A DNA stretch of 64,000 nt from Pseudochelatococcus lubricantis (GCF_042432495.1 NZ_JBHLXC010000002.1:186001-250000), one strand, 5' to 3'; shown: positions 27,888 through 36,552, numbered from the stretch's first letter. Numbers and translations: made by a program. Notes: generated by a model from the letters alone, not told the origin.

Positions 27888-28925
27888 TCAGTTGGCTGCG
27901 TCCTGAACCAGATCGGTCACAGTCACGCCGATCTTGGAGCCGCCCTCGAAATGGGAGCCTGTCTTGCGGCTCTCGAACTTCATGAGAGCGAGGGTCGCAG
28001 CCTCGGCGGGCAGCGCCACGTAGCCAACCTCGCTGACGAGTTCCTTCTGATTATCGGCATCGAACAGGAACGCCACGAACTCACGAACATGTTCCTTCGC
28101 GTCCGCCGCCTGCTTGGACACGTAATAGAAGAGCGGGCGGGTCAGCGGCTGATAGGTGCCGTCGGTGGCTGTCGCGATCGAGGGTTCCACGCAGGAGCCG
28201 TCCGCCTGCCTGATCGCGACGGCCTTCACCTTGCCGGCGTTCTCGGTGAGGTATGCCAGACCGAGGAAGCCGAGGGCATTCTTGTCGCCGATCACCCCCT
28301 GGATGGTGATGTTGTCGTCTTCCGTCGCCGTGTAGTCGCCGCGGCTGGAGTGTTCCTTACCGTTGATAGCCAGCGTGTAATAGTCGTATGTGCCGGAATC
28401 AGTGCCGGCGCCGAACAGGGCCAGACGACCGCTCGGGAAGCCTTCGCGGACCAGATTCCAGTTCTGGACCTTGCCCTGTGCCTCCGGTTCCCAGATTTTC
28501 TTCAACTCGGCAACGGAAAGGCAGGTAGCCCAATCGTTGCCCGGATTAATGATGGTTGCCAGAGCATCGACGGCCACCGGCAGCTCGATAAATTCGATGC
28601 CGCTTTCCTTGCAAAGCGCGATTTCCTCGGAGCGGATCGGACGCGATGCGCCGGTGATGTCGGTTTCGCCGCGACAGAATTTCTTGAACCCGCCGCCTGT
28701 GCCGGACGAGCCGACGGTAGCTAGGATCTTGCCTGACTGCTTGTTCTGAAACTCCTCCGCCATGGCTTCGGAGATCGGGAAAACCGTGCTCGATCCATCG
28801 ATCAGGACGGTCGGCGCCTGCTGGGCGAAGGAAGGCGTAAGCAGGCAGCCAAGCATGAACGCGGCCGTTGCCGCCTTGATGAGCGACTTCGACGCGGGAG
28901 CGATGGGGTGGGTTCTGCTGGTCAT
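27888..28925 (-). CDS. pstS: Phosphate-binding periplasmic protein PstS
   Basis: A 345-residue binding protein with signal peptide (AATAAFMLGCLLTPSFA). The phosphate-binding signatures are VLIDGSSTVFPISEAMAEEF, GSSGTGGGFKKFCRGETDITGASRPI and FGAGTDSGTYDYY. This is the long PBP-like-2 (SphX) type. It heads the pstSCAB operon under a candidate Pho box. Its placement inside an arsenic island suggests selection for phosphate uptake that discriminates against arsenate, but selectivity cannot be read from the sequence. Confidence 0.95.
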   Translation of the reverse strand: MTSRTHPIAPASKSLIKAATAAFMLGCLLTPSFAQQAPTVLIDGSSTVFPISEAMAEEFQNKQSGKILATVGSSGTGGGFKKFCRGETDITGASRPIRSEEIALCKESGIEFIELPVAVDALATIINPGNDWATCLSVAELKKIWEPEAQGKVQNWNLVREGFPSGRLALFGAGTDSGTYDYYTLAINGKEHSSRGDYTATEDDNITIQGVIGDKNALGFLGLAYLTENAGKVKAVAIRQADGSCVEPSIATATDGTYQPLTRPLFYYVSKQAADAKEHVREFVAFLFDADNQKELVSEVGYVALPAEAATLALMKFESRKTGSHFEGGSKIGVTVTDLVQDAAN

Positions 28926-28993
28926 GGCGACTCTCTTATGAGCATGGGAAGGGGCGGCACCGACAGCGCCTATGCTTCACATAGTAATCACAG

Positions 28994-29011
28994 ATGACAA
29001 TTGTGTGTCAA
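28994..29011 (-). promoter_or_regulatory. Candidate Pho box (PhoB site) of pstSCAB
   Basis: Read on the minus strand the 18 bases are TTGACACACAATTGTCAT: two 7-base half-sites TTGACAC and TTGTCAT spaced 11 bases apart, as in the PhoB consensus (CTGTCAT repeated every 11 bases). It lies about 70 bases upstream of the pstS start. Confidence 0.5.
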
Positions 29012-29163
29012 ATAAGTAATATCATAGTATCTGGATGTATTGATATATATTGAATGGCAATTCTCTATGTGAAATACACATATAATCTGGCAGTTACATT
29101 TTTATTACCCGCATCCGACAGGGCTGGTTTGGTGAGGCGTTGCGTTTTCGATCGCGCCCCCGA

Positions 29164-29195
29164 GCGCCATCCGATGACGTTTCGTCGGATGGCGC
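29164..29195 (-). terminator. Stem-loop downstream of second pstS (outer)
   Basis: Arms 29164-29174 and 29185-29195 pair perfectly over 11 bp, and three more pairs (one wobble) are possible inside. It is the second hairpin met by transcription leaving the gene that ends at 29251. Confidence 0.45.
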
Positions 29196-29206
29196 AGCCA
29201 CTTTCC

Positions 29207-29229
29207 CGATCGCGGGAAACCCGCGATCG
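29207..29229 (-). terminator. Stem-loop downstream of second pstS (inner)
   Basis: A 10-bp perfect stem (29207-29216 with 29220-29229) with a three-base loop lies 21 bases past the stop of the second pstS. There is no T-run, so termination is plausible but not proven. Confidence 0.45.
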
Positions 29230-29250
29230 CCCCTCTGCAATCGCCCTCCG

Positions 29251-30273
29251 TCAGTGCAACCCCGCAAGGATCGCCTGCGCACGGTTCACGACGGGCGCGG
29301 GCAACGGGATGTAGCCGAGTCCTTCGGCGAAAGTCTGGCCCTCTACCAGTCCCCAGCCGACGAACCGCTTCAGTCCATCGGCGACCTGCGGATCCTTGTT
29401 GGCCTTGCGCAACAAGGTCCAGCTATAGGAAACGATGGGATAGACCGTATCGCCCACGGGGTCGGGTATGATCTGACGTCCATCCTCCGGCATGCCATCA
29501 AGCGCAGAGGCAAGCGCTGCCGAGCCTGAAGCGCCGTCCGCACGAACGTACTGCCCGGCCCTGTTCTCGATCAGCGCAGACCGCAGGTTCAACTGTGCGG
29601 CGAAGGAATACTCGACATATCCGATGGAGTATTCCGCGATCGCGATCCGGCCTGCGACACCTTCATTGCCTGAAACGATCATCGCGTTGTTCGGCCAGGC
29701 GACGGTGGTGCCGACCTCCTTCCAGGCGTCGCTCACCGCAGCGAGATGGGTGGTGAAAGAGAAGGTCGTGCCGCTCGCGTCTCGCCGGGCAACGACAGCG
29801 ATATTGCGCTTCGGAATGTCGACGCCCGGATTGGCGGCACGAATCAGCGGATCGTCCCACGTCTTGATCCTGCCGCTCATGATGCCGACGAGGGCTTGGC
29901 GGCTTAGCCGCAGATCCCCCGAGAAGCCCGGGATGTTATAGGCCAGAACGACCATCCCCGCGGTGGTCGGCACATGCAACACGTTCTCCGGCACGTTCGC
30001 GATTTCTGCATCGGTCATCGGGCGCTCGGTCGAGCCGAAAGCAACGCTCCCCTGCGTGAAGCGCCGAATGCCCTCACCACTGCCAACGCTCTTGTAGGTG
30101 ACGGTGATGTCCGGGTTGGCCCGGTTGAACTCGGCCATCCACTCTTTGTAGAGATTGGAATGGAATGATGATCCGGCTCCATTGAGTTCAACGGCTCTCG
30201 CCTGTCCGGCAAGACAGAAGGCCGCTGCAAGCGTTGCCGCATAAAGCGCGTTCTTCGGGCTAAAGCTCTCCAT
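29251..30273 (-). CDS. Second phosphate-binding PstS-family protein
   Basis: A 340-residue periplasmic binding protein unlike its neighbour pstS: signal peptide (YAATLAAAFCLAGQARA) then ELNGAGSSFHSNLYKEWMAE, YKSVGSGEGIRRFTQG, AFGSTERPMTD and RRDASGTTFSFT, all typical of the classical E. coli-type PstS. The ATG at 30273 has GGAG 8 bases upstream; an in-frame ATG at 30360 with AGAGG is the alternative. It lies upstream of the pstSCAB promoter on the same strand and has no permease of its own, so it may feed the same transporter. Confidence 0.9.
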   Translation of the reverse strand: MESFSPKNALYAATLAAAFCLAGQARAVELNGAGSSFHSNLYKEWMAEFNRANPDITVTYKSVGSGEGIRRFTQGSVAFGSTERPMTDAEIANVPENVLHVPTTAGMVVLAYNIPGFSGDLRLSRQALVGIMSGRIKTWDDPLIRAANPGVDIPKRNIAVVARRDASGTTFSFTTHLAAVSDAWKEVGTTVAWPNNAMIVSGNEGVAGRIAIAEYSIGYVEYSFAAQLNLRSALIENRAGQYVRADGASGSAALASALDGMPEDGRQIIPDPVGDTVYPIVSYSWTLLRKANKDPQVADGLKRFVGWGLVEGQTFAEGLGYIPLPAPVVNRAQAILAGLH

Positions 30274-30484
30274 GAACCATTCTCCAAAGCAGGATCGGGC
30301 AACGGTGACAGGCGTGCGCCTTGTTTGAACGAGATGGAAAAGTTTATTTCCGCTGATCATGATAACCTCTTGCTCTGTTGCAGAACACGAACTGACGCAT
30401 TCTAATAATAAATATTTATTATATACACAATACATAATATTATAATAATATAAATATCGTTTTACTTGGATATATAGAAGAATT

Positions 30485-31063
30485 TCATCCATTATGGCGG
30501 TCTGATATGGTCGCTTGGGAGTTATAAACTGGACTATAGTCTTGACGTCCCGCACTTTCATGGGAGATGGAGCGAAGTCGACCAAGCGCGGCGATCCTGT
30601 TTGTCAGCGCAAGACGATCCAGAGTCTCAAGCGGAAAGCTCGTGAAAATAGAAATGCGCTGGGCAAGCATCTGATAGACTTCACACCGCGCCAACGCCCG
30701 CTCGGCGGTGTTGCCTTGAGCGAGCGTCGGGTCAGGGATACTCCAATGGGTGGTGATGGGATCTCCGGGCCAACTCGGACAAATCTCGCCCATTGTACGA
30801 TCGCAAACCGTGAAAACGAAATCGAGTGCAGGTGCGGTGGACGTTGCAAAACTTGCCCAACTCTTTGTCCGAAGCGGCGTCGTGTCGTGTCCAAGCGAAC
30901 CGAGGAGCAAGCGTGTGTCCGGATCGATTGCGGCCGCAGGATGGCTACCGGCGGAGAATACCTCGAACCGATCGTCCATGTCGCGGAGGATCGCTTCGGC
31001 CATAATGGAACGGCAGGCGTTCTCTCGGCAGAGGAAGAGGGTGCGGAACGGCTGGGACGGCAT
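30485..31063 (-). CDS. arsC: Arsenate reductase, LMW-phosphatase type
   Basis: A 192-residue thioredoxin-coupled arsenate reductase. The P-loop is FLCRENACRSIMAEAIL (CX5R, with an unusual extra Cys in the loop), the relay cysteines are in VCDRTMGEICPSWPG, and HWSIPDPT carries the conserved Asp. It reduces As(V) to As(III). The C-terminus extends about 25 polar residues beyond the usual end. The start at 31063 has AGGAGG upstream. It is divergent from arsR at 31229, sharing a palindromic operator. Confidence 0.9.
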   Translation of the reverse strand: MPSQPFRTLFLCRENACRSIMAEAILRDMDDRFEVFSAGSHPAAAIDPDTRLLLGSLGHDTTPLRTKSWASFATSTAPALDFVFTVCDRTMGEICPSWPGDPITTHWSIPDPTLAQGNTAERALARCEVYQMLAQRISIFTSFPLETLDRLALTNRIAALGRLRSISHESAGRQDYSPVYNSQATISDRHNG

Positions 31064-31126
31064 GGAAGTGGCTCCTCCTGTTGTTCGTTGCCCTCATTTC
31101 TACAACCATCGAAATGTCACATGCAA

Positions 31127-31146
31127 CGATATTTCGAGAAATATCG
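31127..31146. promoter_or_regulatory. ArsR operator (perfect palindrome) in divergent arsC/arsR promoter
   Basis: CGATATTTC-GA-GAAATATCG: two perfect 9-bp arms with a 2-base centre, 63 bases upstream of arsC and 82 bases upstream of arsR. AT-rich arms of this form are typical of ArsR/SmtB-family sites. Confidence 0.7.
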
Positions 31147-31228
31147 ATATTTTTCTTGCGCCGTTCATCAACTTCCGTTATTCGCGATAGATAGATATTT
31201 GCTCGATGCCCACCGAACGGATTGCACG

Positions 31229-31597
31229 ATGACCGAAATCACGACGGACCAGTCACTTGCCATGCTGGCGGCGCTCGCCCAGGAAACCCGGCTCGAGGCG
31301 TTCCGGCTGCTGGTCGCCGAAGGACCGGATGGTTTACCGGCTGGCGACGTCGCGCGGATTGTCGGCGTTCCGTCCAACACCATGTCGACGCACCTCGCCA
31401 TCCTCGAGCGCGCGGGACTGATCGCATCGCAGCGCTCCGGCCGCTCGATCGTCTACAGCGCCCGGCTCGATGCCATGAAGGCGCTGGTCCTCTATCTCGT
31501 GCAGGATTGCTGCAAGGGACAGCCCGGTCTTTGTGGCGAAGTGGCAGCCATGCTCGATCCAGCGTCGTCGTGTGCGCGACCGGAAACGCAGCACTGA
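31229..31597 (+). CDS. arsR: ArsR-family arsenic-responsive repressor
   Basis: A 122-residue winged-helix repressor. The recognition segment is VPSNTMSTHLAILERAGLIASQ. The C-terminal QDCCKGQPGLC gives a cysteine pair plus a third Cys, similar to the C-terminal As(III) site of the Acidithiobacillus-type ArsR. A further Cys is in SSCARPE. The ATG at 31229 is the first giving a normal ArsR N-terminus. It is the first gene of a plus-strand unit that runs to the MFS exporter. Confidence 0.92.
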   Translation: MTEITTDQSLAMLAALAQETRLEAFRLLVAEGPDGLPAGDVARIVGVPSNTMSTHLAILERAGLIASQRSGRSIVYSARLDAMKALVLYLVQDCCKGQPGLCGEVAAMLDPASSCARPETQH

Positions 31598-31651
31598 CAT
31601 CCGGACCGGACAGCGGGGCCGAAGAACGCCCCCGATCGCGCCGTTCGGGCC

Positions 31652-31677
31652 CATATTTCGAAGAAGCTCGAAATATG
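31652..31677 (+). promoter_or_regulatory. Second ArsR-type palindrome upstream of the downstream arsR
   Basis: CATATTTCGA-AGAAGC-TCGAAATATG: perfect 10-bp arms with a 6-base centre, 39 bases upstream of the regulator at 31717. The arms share the ATATTTCGA core with the site at 31127-31146. Confidence 0.65.
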
Positions 31678-31716
31678 ACTTGACTCGATGAACGAGCGGA
31701 GGTTACCGCTATTTCC

Positions 31717-32040
31717 ATGAGCATCGAAACAGCGGCAAAACAGCTTGAGGCCCTCGGGAACGTCACGCGCCTGCGCGTCTACCGGACGCTGGTGCGCGCG
31801 GGCGACGACGGTCTTCCCGTCGGCAGCCTGCAGGAGCGGATCGGGATTGCCGCGTCGACATTGTCCCACCACCTGCACCGCCTGATCTCGACGGGGCTCG
31901 TCACCCAGGAAAGGCAGGCAACGACGCTGATCTGCCGCGCGAACTATCCGGCCATGCACGGCCTCGTCGGCTTTCTGGTCGACGAATGCTGCATCGACGC
32001 CCGCTGCGCTCCACGAGAAAAGGCCGCCGCGCTCGCCTGA
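31717..32040 (+). CDS. ArsR-family transcriptional regulator
   Basis: A 107-residue HTH protein: LGNVTRLRVYRTLVRAG, recognition helix AASTLSHHLHRLISTGLV, and a C-terminal ECCIDARC cysteine cluster likely to bind As(III). It differs from the arsR at 31229 in its N-terminus and cysteine spacing, so the two are not recent duplicates. It has its own palindrome upstream and sits 48 bases before the flavoprotein gene. Confidence 0.88.
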   Translation: MSIETAAKQLEALGNVTRLRVYRTLVRAGDDGLPVGSLQERIGIAASTLSHHLHRLISTGLVTQERQATTLICRANYPAMHGLVGFLVDECCIDARCAPREKAAALA

Positions 32041-32088
32041 GGCGTTTTTTCTTCGCCAACTATTTCCATAATCCCGGAAGGATAAAAT

Positions 32089-33486
32089 ATGTCTGCGCCT
32101 TTTCCTTCTGCATTGCCGATCGCGGTTGTCGGCGCCGGTCCCATCGGGCTTGCGGCGGCCGCTCATCTCGTCGGCCGGGGAATGCCGGTGAAGGTCTACG
32201 AGGCCGGTTCAATCGTCGGCGAGAATATCCGCGACTGGGGGCATGTCCGCCTGTTCACGCCGTGGCGATATTGCGTCGATGCGGAGGCGGTGCGGCTCCT
32301 CGCGCGGCACGGCTGGCAGATGCCGGATGGGGAAATGGTGCCGACGGGTCATGAACTCGTCTCCCGCTATCTCGAACCGCTGGCGGCCACGCCGGCGCTG
32401 TCGGCTATCATCGAGACACGCACCCGCGTCACCGCGATCGCCCGCCATGGCATCGACAAGGTCGTCAGCCGCGGCCGCGACGGGCGGCCCTTCGTTCTCG
32501 TTGTCGAGACACCCGAGGGCGAGCGCCGCGATCTGGCGCGGGCGGTCATCGACGCTTCCGGCACCTGGGCCTCGCCCAATCCCCTCGGCGCCGACGGCAT
32601 CGCGGCGACAGGCGAAGCCGCGTTCGCGGAACGGATCGCTTACGGCATTCCGGATGTGCTCGGGCGCGACCGGCCGCTTTATGCCGGCCGGACGACGCTG
32701 GTCGTCGGCGCCGGGCATTCCGCCGCCAATGTCCTGCTCGATCTCGACCGCCTGTCGAGGGAGGCACCGGAAACGGCGATCGTCTGGGCGACGCGGGGCG
32801 CGAATCTCGCGCGCGTGTTCGGCGGCGGCGCGGCCGATGAACTCCCCTCGCGCGCGGATCTCGGTACCCGTACACGCCGGCTGATCGAGCACGGCCGCAT
32901 CCGGCTCGTTGCCGGTTTCGCGATCCGGCACGTGCGCGAGGAGGCCGGACGCCTGCTCGTCGAGGGGGAGACGGCCGACGGGCCGCAGGCACTTCCCCCG
33001 GTCGATCGCATCGTCGTCTGCACCGGCCAGCGCCCGGACCTGGCCATCACCCGCGAATTGCGCCTCGAACTTGATCCGGGGCTGGAGTGCGCGAGAAGGC
33101 TCGGCCCTGCCATCGATCCGAATCTGCATTCCTGCGGCTCAGTGCCGCCTCACGGCCACCGGGAGCTGTCGCATCCGGAAAAGGGCTTCTACACGGTCGG
33201 GGTCAAGAGCTACGGGCGGGCGCCGACCTTCCTGCTGCTGACGGGATACGAACAGGCCCGCTCGGTGGCAGCGGCGCTGTCCGGCGACCTTGCGGCGGCG
33301 GACGACGTCCGTCTCGTGCTTCCGGAGACCGGCGTCTGCACCACGCAGATTGCCGACGGACCGCCTGTCGCCGATGGACCATCTAGAGCAAGCTGCTGTG
33401 GCGGACCGGAAACGGATGATGCACCCCGGATCGTTGAAAGTGCCGATACGGCCTGCTGCGCCCGCGATCGTTGCTGTGCAGCATGA
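32089..33486 (+). CDS. FAD-dependent oxidoreductase with cysteine-rich C-terminal tail
   Basis: A 465-residue flavoprotein. The N-terminal FAD motif is VVGAGPIGLAAAAHL and a second nucleotide-binding motif is LVVGAGHSAANVLLDL. It resembles class B flavin monooxygenases and thioredoxin-reductase-like proteins. The last 38 residues are atypical: SCCGG and ACCARDRCCAA carry three adjacent Cys pairs (residues 436-437, 456-457, 462-463). The stop overlaps the next gene by ATGA, so it is translationally coupled to the exporter. A role in arsenical oxidation or As(III) hand-off is inferred; function unknown. Confidence 0.8.
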   Translation: MSAPFPSALPIAVVGAGPIGLAAAAHLVGRGMPVKVYEAGSIVGENIRDWGHVRLFTPWRYCVDAEAVRLLARHGWQMPDGEMVPTGHELVSRYLEPLAATPALSAIIETRTRVTAIARHGIDKVVSRGRDGRPFVLVVETPEGERRDLARAVIDASGTWASPNPLGADGIAATGEAAFAERIAYGIPDVLGRDRPLYAGRTTLVVGAGHSAANVLLDLDRLSREAPETAIVWATRGANLARVFGGGAADELPSRADLGTRTRRLIEHGRIRLVAGFAIRHVREEAGRLLVEGETADGPQALPPVDRIVVCTGQRPDLAITRELRLELDPGLECARRLGPAIDPNLHSCGSVPPHGHRELSHPEKGFYTVGVKSYGRAPTFLLLTGYEQARSVAAALSGDLAAADDVRLVLPETGVCTTQIADGPPVADGPSRASCCGGPETDDAPRIVESADTACCARDRCCAA

Positions 33487-34718
33487 CGGCCGGGGCGAAT
33501 ATTCCCGTGGCCGTGCCGTCGCGACGCCATGTCATCCCCGTCCTTGGGATGACGCAGATACTGGCGTGGGGCTCGTCCTACTATCTGCTCGCGGTGCTCG
33601 CCGCGCCCATCGCGGCCGACACCGGCTGGCCTCTTGCCTGGATCGTCGGCGGCCTGTCGCTCGGCCTTCTCACCGCAGGCATCGTATCGCCCCGCGTCGG
33701 CGGCAGCATCCAGCGTTTGGGTGGCCGCCCGGTGCTGGCGTTCAGCGCGGCCTGCCTCGGTCTCGGTCTGGCGGGGCTCGGGCTGTCGCCAAACCTGCTC
33801 GTCTATATCGCCGCGTGGCTGATCGTCGGCGTCGGCATGGGCGCGGGGCTTTACGACGCCGCCTTCGCCACGCTCGGACGCCTTTACGGGCTCAAGGCCC
33901 GCTCGGCGATTACCGCGCTGACCCTGTTCGGCGGCTTCGCCAGCACGCTGTGCTGGCCGCTGTCAGCCTGGCTGGTGTCCGAGCTTGGCTGGCGGGGCGC
34001 CTGCTTCGTCTACGCAGGCATTCACCTTGGCCTGCTGATGCCGCTCTACCTCTTCGCCCTGCCGCGCGAGCCCGAACGCCCCATGCCGGCGAAACCGGAG
34101 CAGGCGCAGGCCGCTGTCGGCTCCCCCGACGTCCAGACAGCACGCGCGTCCGGTTTGCTGTTCATCCTCGTCGCCCTGACTATCACGGTCAGCTCGATGA
34201 TCTCGGCGCTGCTCTCGGTTCATCTGCTGACCATCCTGCAGGCCCGGGATATCGCCCTGGCCGCCGCCGTGGCGCTTGGCGCGACGGTCGGTCCCGCGCA
34301 GGTGGGGGCGCGCGTGATCGAGATGGCCATCAGCCGCTATCACCATCCCATCTGGACGAAGCTCGCATCGACGGTGTTCGTCGCCGCCGGTGTCGGCGCC
34401 CTGTGGGCCGGGCTTCCGCTGATCTCCGCCGCGCTGATCTTCTACGGCGCGGGAATCGGCATCGAGTCGATCGCGCGCGGCACGCTGCCCCTCGCCCTGT
34501 TCGGGGAGGAGCGCTATGCCGTCGTCATGGGACGCATCGCCATGCCGAGCCTGATCGCCCAGGCGGCCGCTCCGTCCGTCGGAGCGGTGCTCATCGATCG
34601 GTTCGGAGCGGATGCGACGCTTGGTATGTTGCTTGCCGTCGCGCTGACCAATGTCGCGCTGGTCACCGTCCTGTTCGCCATCCTGCCGACATCCGCACGC
34701 AGACATCAGCCCGCCTGA
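33483..34718 (+). CDS. arsK: MFS transporter, ArsK-like arsenite efflux candidate
   Basis: A 411-residue major-facilitator protein with about 12 helices: TQILAWGSSYYLLAVLAAPI at the start, and the loop SPRVGGSIQRLGGRPVLAF. Its arsenic-operon position and N-terminus fit the ArsK group, which exports As(III), Sb(III) and trivalent organoarsenicals. The first gene of its unit is arsR at 31229 or 31717. Its 3-prime end overlaps the oppositely oriented arsO by 13 bases. Substrate assignment is from context. Confidence 0.7.
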   Translation: MTAGANIPVAVPSRRHVIPVLGMTQILAWGSSYYLLAVLAAPIAADTGWPLAWIVGGLSLGLLTAGIVSPRVGGSIQRLGGRPVLAFSAACLGLGLAGLGLSPNLLVYIAAWLIVGVGMGAGLYDAAFATLGRLYGLKARSAITALTLFGGFASTLCWPLSAWLVSELGWRGACFVYAGIHLGLLMPLYLFALPREPERPMPAKPEQAQAAVGSPDVQTARASGLLFILVALTITVSSMISALLSVHLLTILQARDIALAAAVALGATVGPAQVGARVIEMAISRYHHPIWTKLASTVFVAAGVGALWAGLPLISAALIFYGAGIGIESIARGTLPLALFGEERYAVVMGRIAMPSLIAQAAAPSVGAVLIDRFGADATLGMLLAVALTNVALVTVLFAILPTSARRHQPA

Positions 34719-35788
34719 TACGGCGCCGCCGATATGGCTTCGGCGAGCGCTTGCGCCAGGCGCGGCGTCATCTCTCGTGCCGTCCTTCCCGCCCCCAGGA
34801 GCGTGGCCGACGCTGCGCCCGTCCAGTTGCCGTAGCCGGCGAGCCAAAGGCGCGGTTCCTTGACCGCCCGCTGCTCCACGACTTCGATGCGCCCGTCGGG
34901 TTCGACGATGCCAAGGGGCTTCAGATGATCGGTCGCAGGCCGGAAGCCCGTACACCAGATGATCGCATCGACCGTGCTTTCGGTTCCGTCACGCCAGACG
35001 ACGCCGCCCGGAATGAGGCGTGCGAACGGGCGAACGGCCTTGAGCACACCACGTGTCCGGGCTTCCTTCACTGGCGGCACCATGACGATATCGCCGATGG
35101 TCGTCGTCGAGGAGGCGTCGTCGATGCCACGCACGCGGGCGCTGGCGCGCTCGAACAGCACGCGCCCGTCGACATCGTCGGGCAGGAAGACGGGTTCCCT
35201 GAGCGTCATCCAGGTCGTCTGGGCCACCTCGCTCAGTTCCGCGAGAAGCTGCGCACCGGAATTCCCTCCGCCGACGATCAGGACGCGCTTCCCCGCAAAT
35301 GCCGCGGGCGTCCGGTAATGGGCCGAGTGGAGCTGGACGCCTTCGAACAATTCGCGTCCGGGGTAGTCGGGCACGAAAGGCGCGGCCCATGTGCCGGTCG
35401 CACTGACCACCGCGCGAGCGGCAAGGCTCCCGCCATCACGGAATCCGATCCGGAGAAAAGTGCCCTCCCGCTCGACGGCTCCAACGGTCCGAGGCCGATC
35501 GATCGGGAAATCATAGCGCGCCTCATAGCGCGTAAGATAGGAGATCACTTCGTCTCGAGTCGGATATCCGTCCGTTGCGCCCGGCGGAAAGGGCCAGCCC
35601 GGCAGCGAACTGTAGGCCGCCGGCGAAAACAGATGTAGCGAGTCCCAGGTGTGGACCCATGCTCCGCCCGGCCCGTCACCTGCGTCGACAATGAGGAAAT
35701 CCAGTCCGAGTCGGCGAAGATAGTAGGCGACGGCAAGCCCCGCCTGACCGCCTCCGACGACGATCACCTCGTGATCCGGCTTCGTCAT
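34706..35788 (-). CDS. arsO: Flavin-dependent monooxygenase ArsO-like
   Basis: A 360-residue FAD/NADPH protein. Dinucleotide motifs are IVVGGGQAGLAVAYYL and VLIVGGGNSGAQLLAEL, with the flavin-monooxygenase-like segment FSPAAYSSLPGWPFP between. ArsO proteins are found next to arsH in arsenic operons and are proposed flavin monooxygenases; the exact reaction is unsettled. The start overlaps the arsH stop by 4 bases. It is the last gene of the arsR-C-C-acr3-H-O operon. Confidence 0.85.
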   Translation of the reverse strand: MTKPDHEVIVVGGGQAGLAVAYYLRRLGLDFLIVDAGDGPGGAWVHTWDSLHLFSPAAYSSLPGWPFPPGATDGYPTRDEVISYLTRYEARYDFPIDRPRTVGAVEREGTFLRIGFRDGGSLAARAVVSATGTWAAPFVPDYPGRELFEGVQLHSAHYRTPAAFAGKRVLIVGGGNSGAQLLAELSEVAQTTWMTLREPVFLPDDVDGRVLFERASARVRGIDDASSTTTIGDIVMVPPVKEARTRGVLKAVRPFARLIPGGVVWRDGTESTVDAIIWCTGFRPATDHLKPLGIVEPDGRIEVVEQRAVKEPRLWLAGYGNWTGAASATLLGAGRTAREMTPRLAQALAEAISAAPYQAG

Positions 35789-36540
35789 GCCGACTTCTTC
35801 CGCGATGCGGTGGCGATGGACGACAGGTCGGTTCCGGCGTCTATCGGCTTGCCAGCTTCCTTGCGTTCGGAATAGCGATCGACGAGTTCACCGGCATGCG
35901 GCCGCAGAAGGATGGTGAAGCGGACGAGTTCCTCCATCACGTCGACAATGCGATCGTAGTAGCTCGACGGCCTCATGCGGCCATTCTCGTCGAACTCCTG
36001 AAACGCCTTGGCAATGCTCGATTGGTTGGGGATGGTGAACATGCGCATCCAACGCCCCAGCAGACGCAGCGCATTGACCGCGTTGAAGCTCTGGGAGCCT
36101 CCCGACACCTGCATCAACGCAAGCGTTCGCCCCTGGGTCGGTCGAATCCCTCCCATGCTGAGCGGCAGGTGATCGATCTGCGCCTTCATCAGGCCGGTCA
36201 TCTGGCCATGACGTTCGGGACTGCACCAGACCATGCCTTCCGACCAGATCGCGTGCTCGCGCAGCTCCCTGATGGCCGGATGGTCGTCGTCGGCAACCTG
36301 GTCGGGAAAGGGCAGATCGCCAGGATCGAAGATGCGAGTCTCCGCCCCGAAGAACGCGAGAAGCCGAGCCGCCTCTTCCGTTGCCAGCCGCGAATAGGAG
36401 CGCGGACGCAGCGAACCGTAGAGCAGGAGGATACGCGGCTTGCTATCGCCCGGACCCAGACCGATGCCCGGACGACGATGCGCGAAGCGGCGATCGAGAG
36501 CAGGCAGATGGTCGGGTTCGGACAACGTACGCAAACGCAT
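35785..36540 (-). CDS. arsH: Organoarsenical oxidase ArsH
   Basis: An NADPH-dependent FMN flavoprotein of 251 residues. The FMN-binding loop is LLYGSLRPRSYSR and the active-site segment is WCSPERHGQMTGLMKAQIDHLP, with SGGSQSFNAVNALRLLGRWMRM. All are strongly conserved in ArsH. It oxidises trivalent organoarsenicals to less toxic pentavalent forms. It follows acr3 by 12 bases. Confidence 0.96.
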   Translation of the reverse strand: MRLRTLSEPDHLPALDRRFAHRRPGIGLGPGDSKPRILLLYGSLRPRSYSRLATEEAARLLAFFGAETRIFDPGDLPFPDQVADDDHPAIRELREHAIWSEGMVWCSPERHGQMTGLMKAQIDHLPLSMGGIRPTQGRTLALMQVSGGSQSFNAVNALRLLGRWMRMFTIPNQSSIAKAFQEFDENGRMRPSSYYDRIVDVMEELVRFTILLRPHAGELVDRYSERKEAGKPIDAGTDLSSIATASRKKSA

Positions 36541-36552
36541 GATTCTCTCTTT

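Larger units (their letters stand above)
28926..29250. other. pst operon control region and terminator hairpins
   Basis: Contains no gene. The left, AT-rich half (28975-29110) holds the pstS promoter and a Pho-box-like repeat. The right half holds two stem-loops downstream of the second pstS (annotated separately). Confidence 0.6.
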
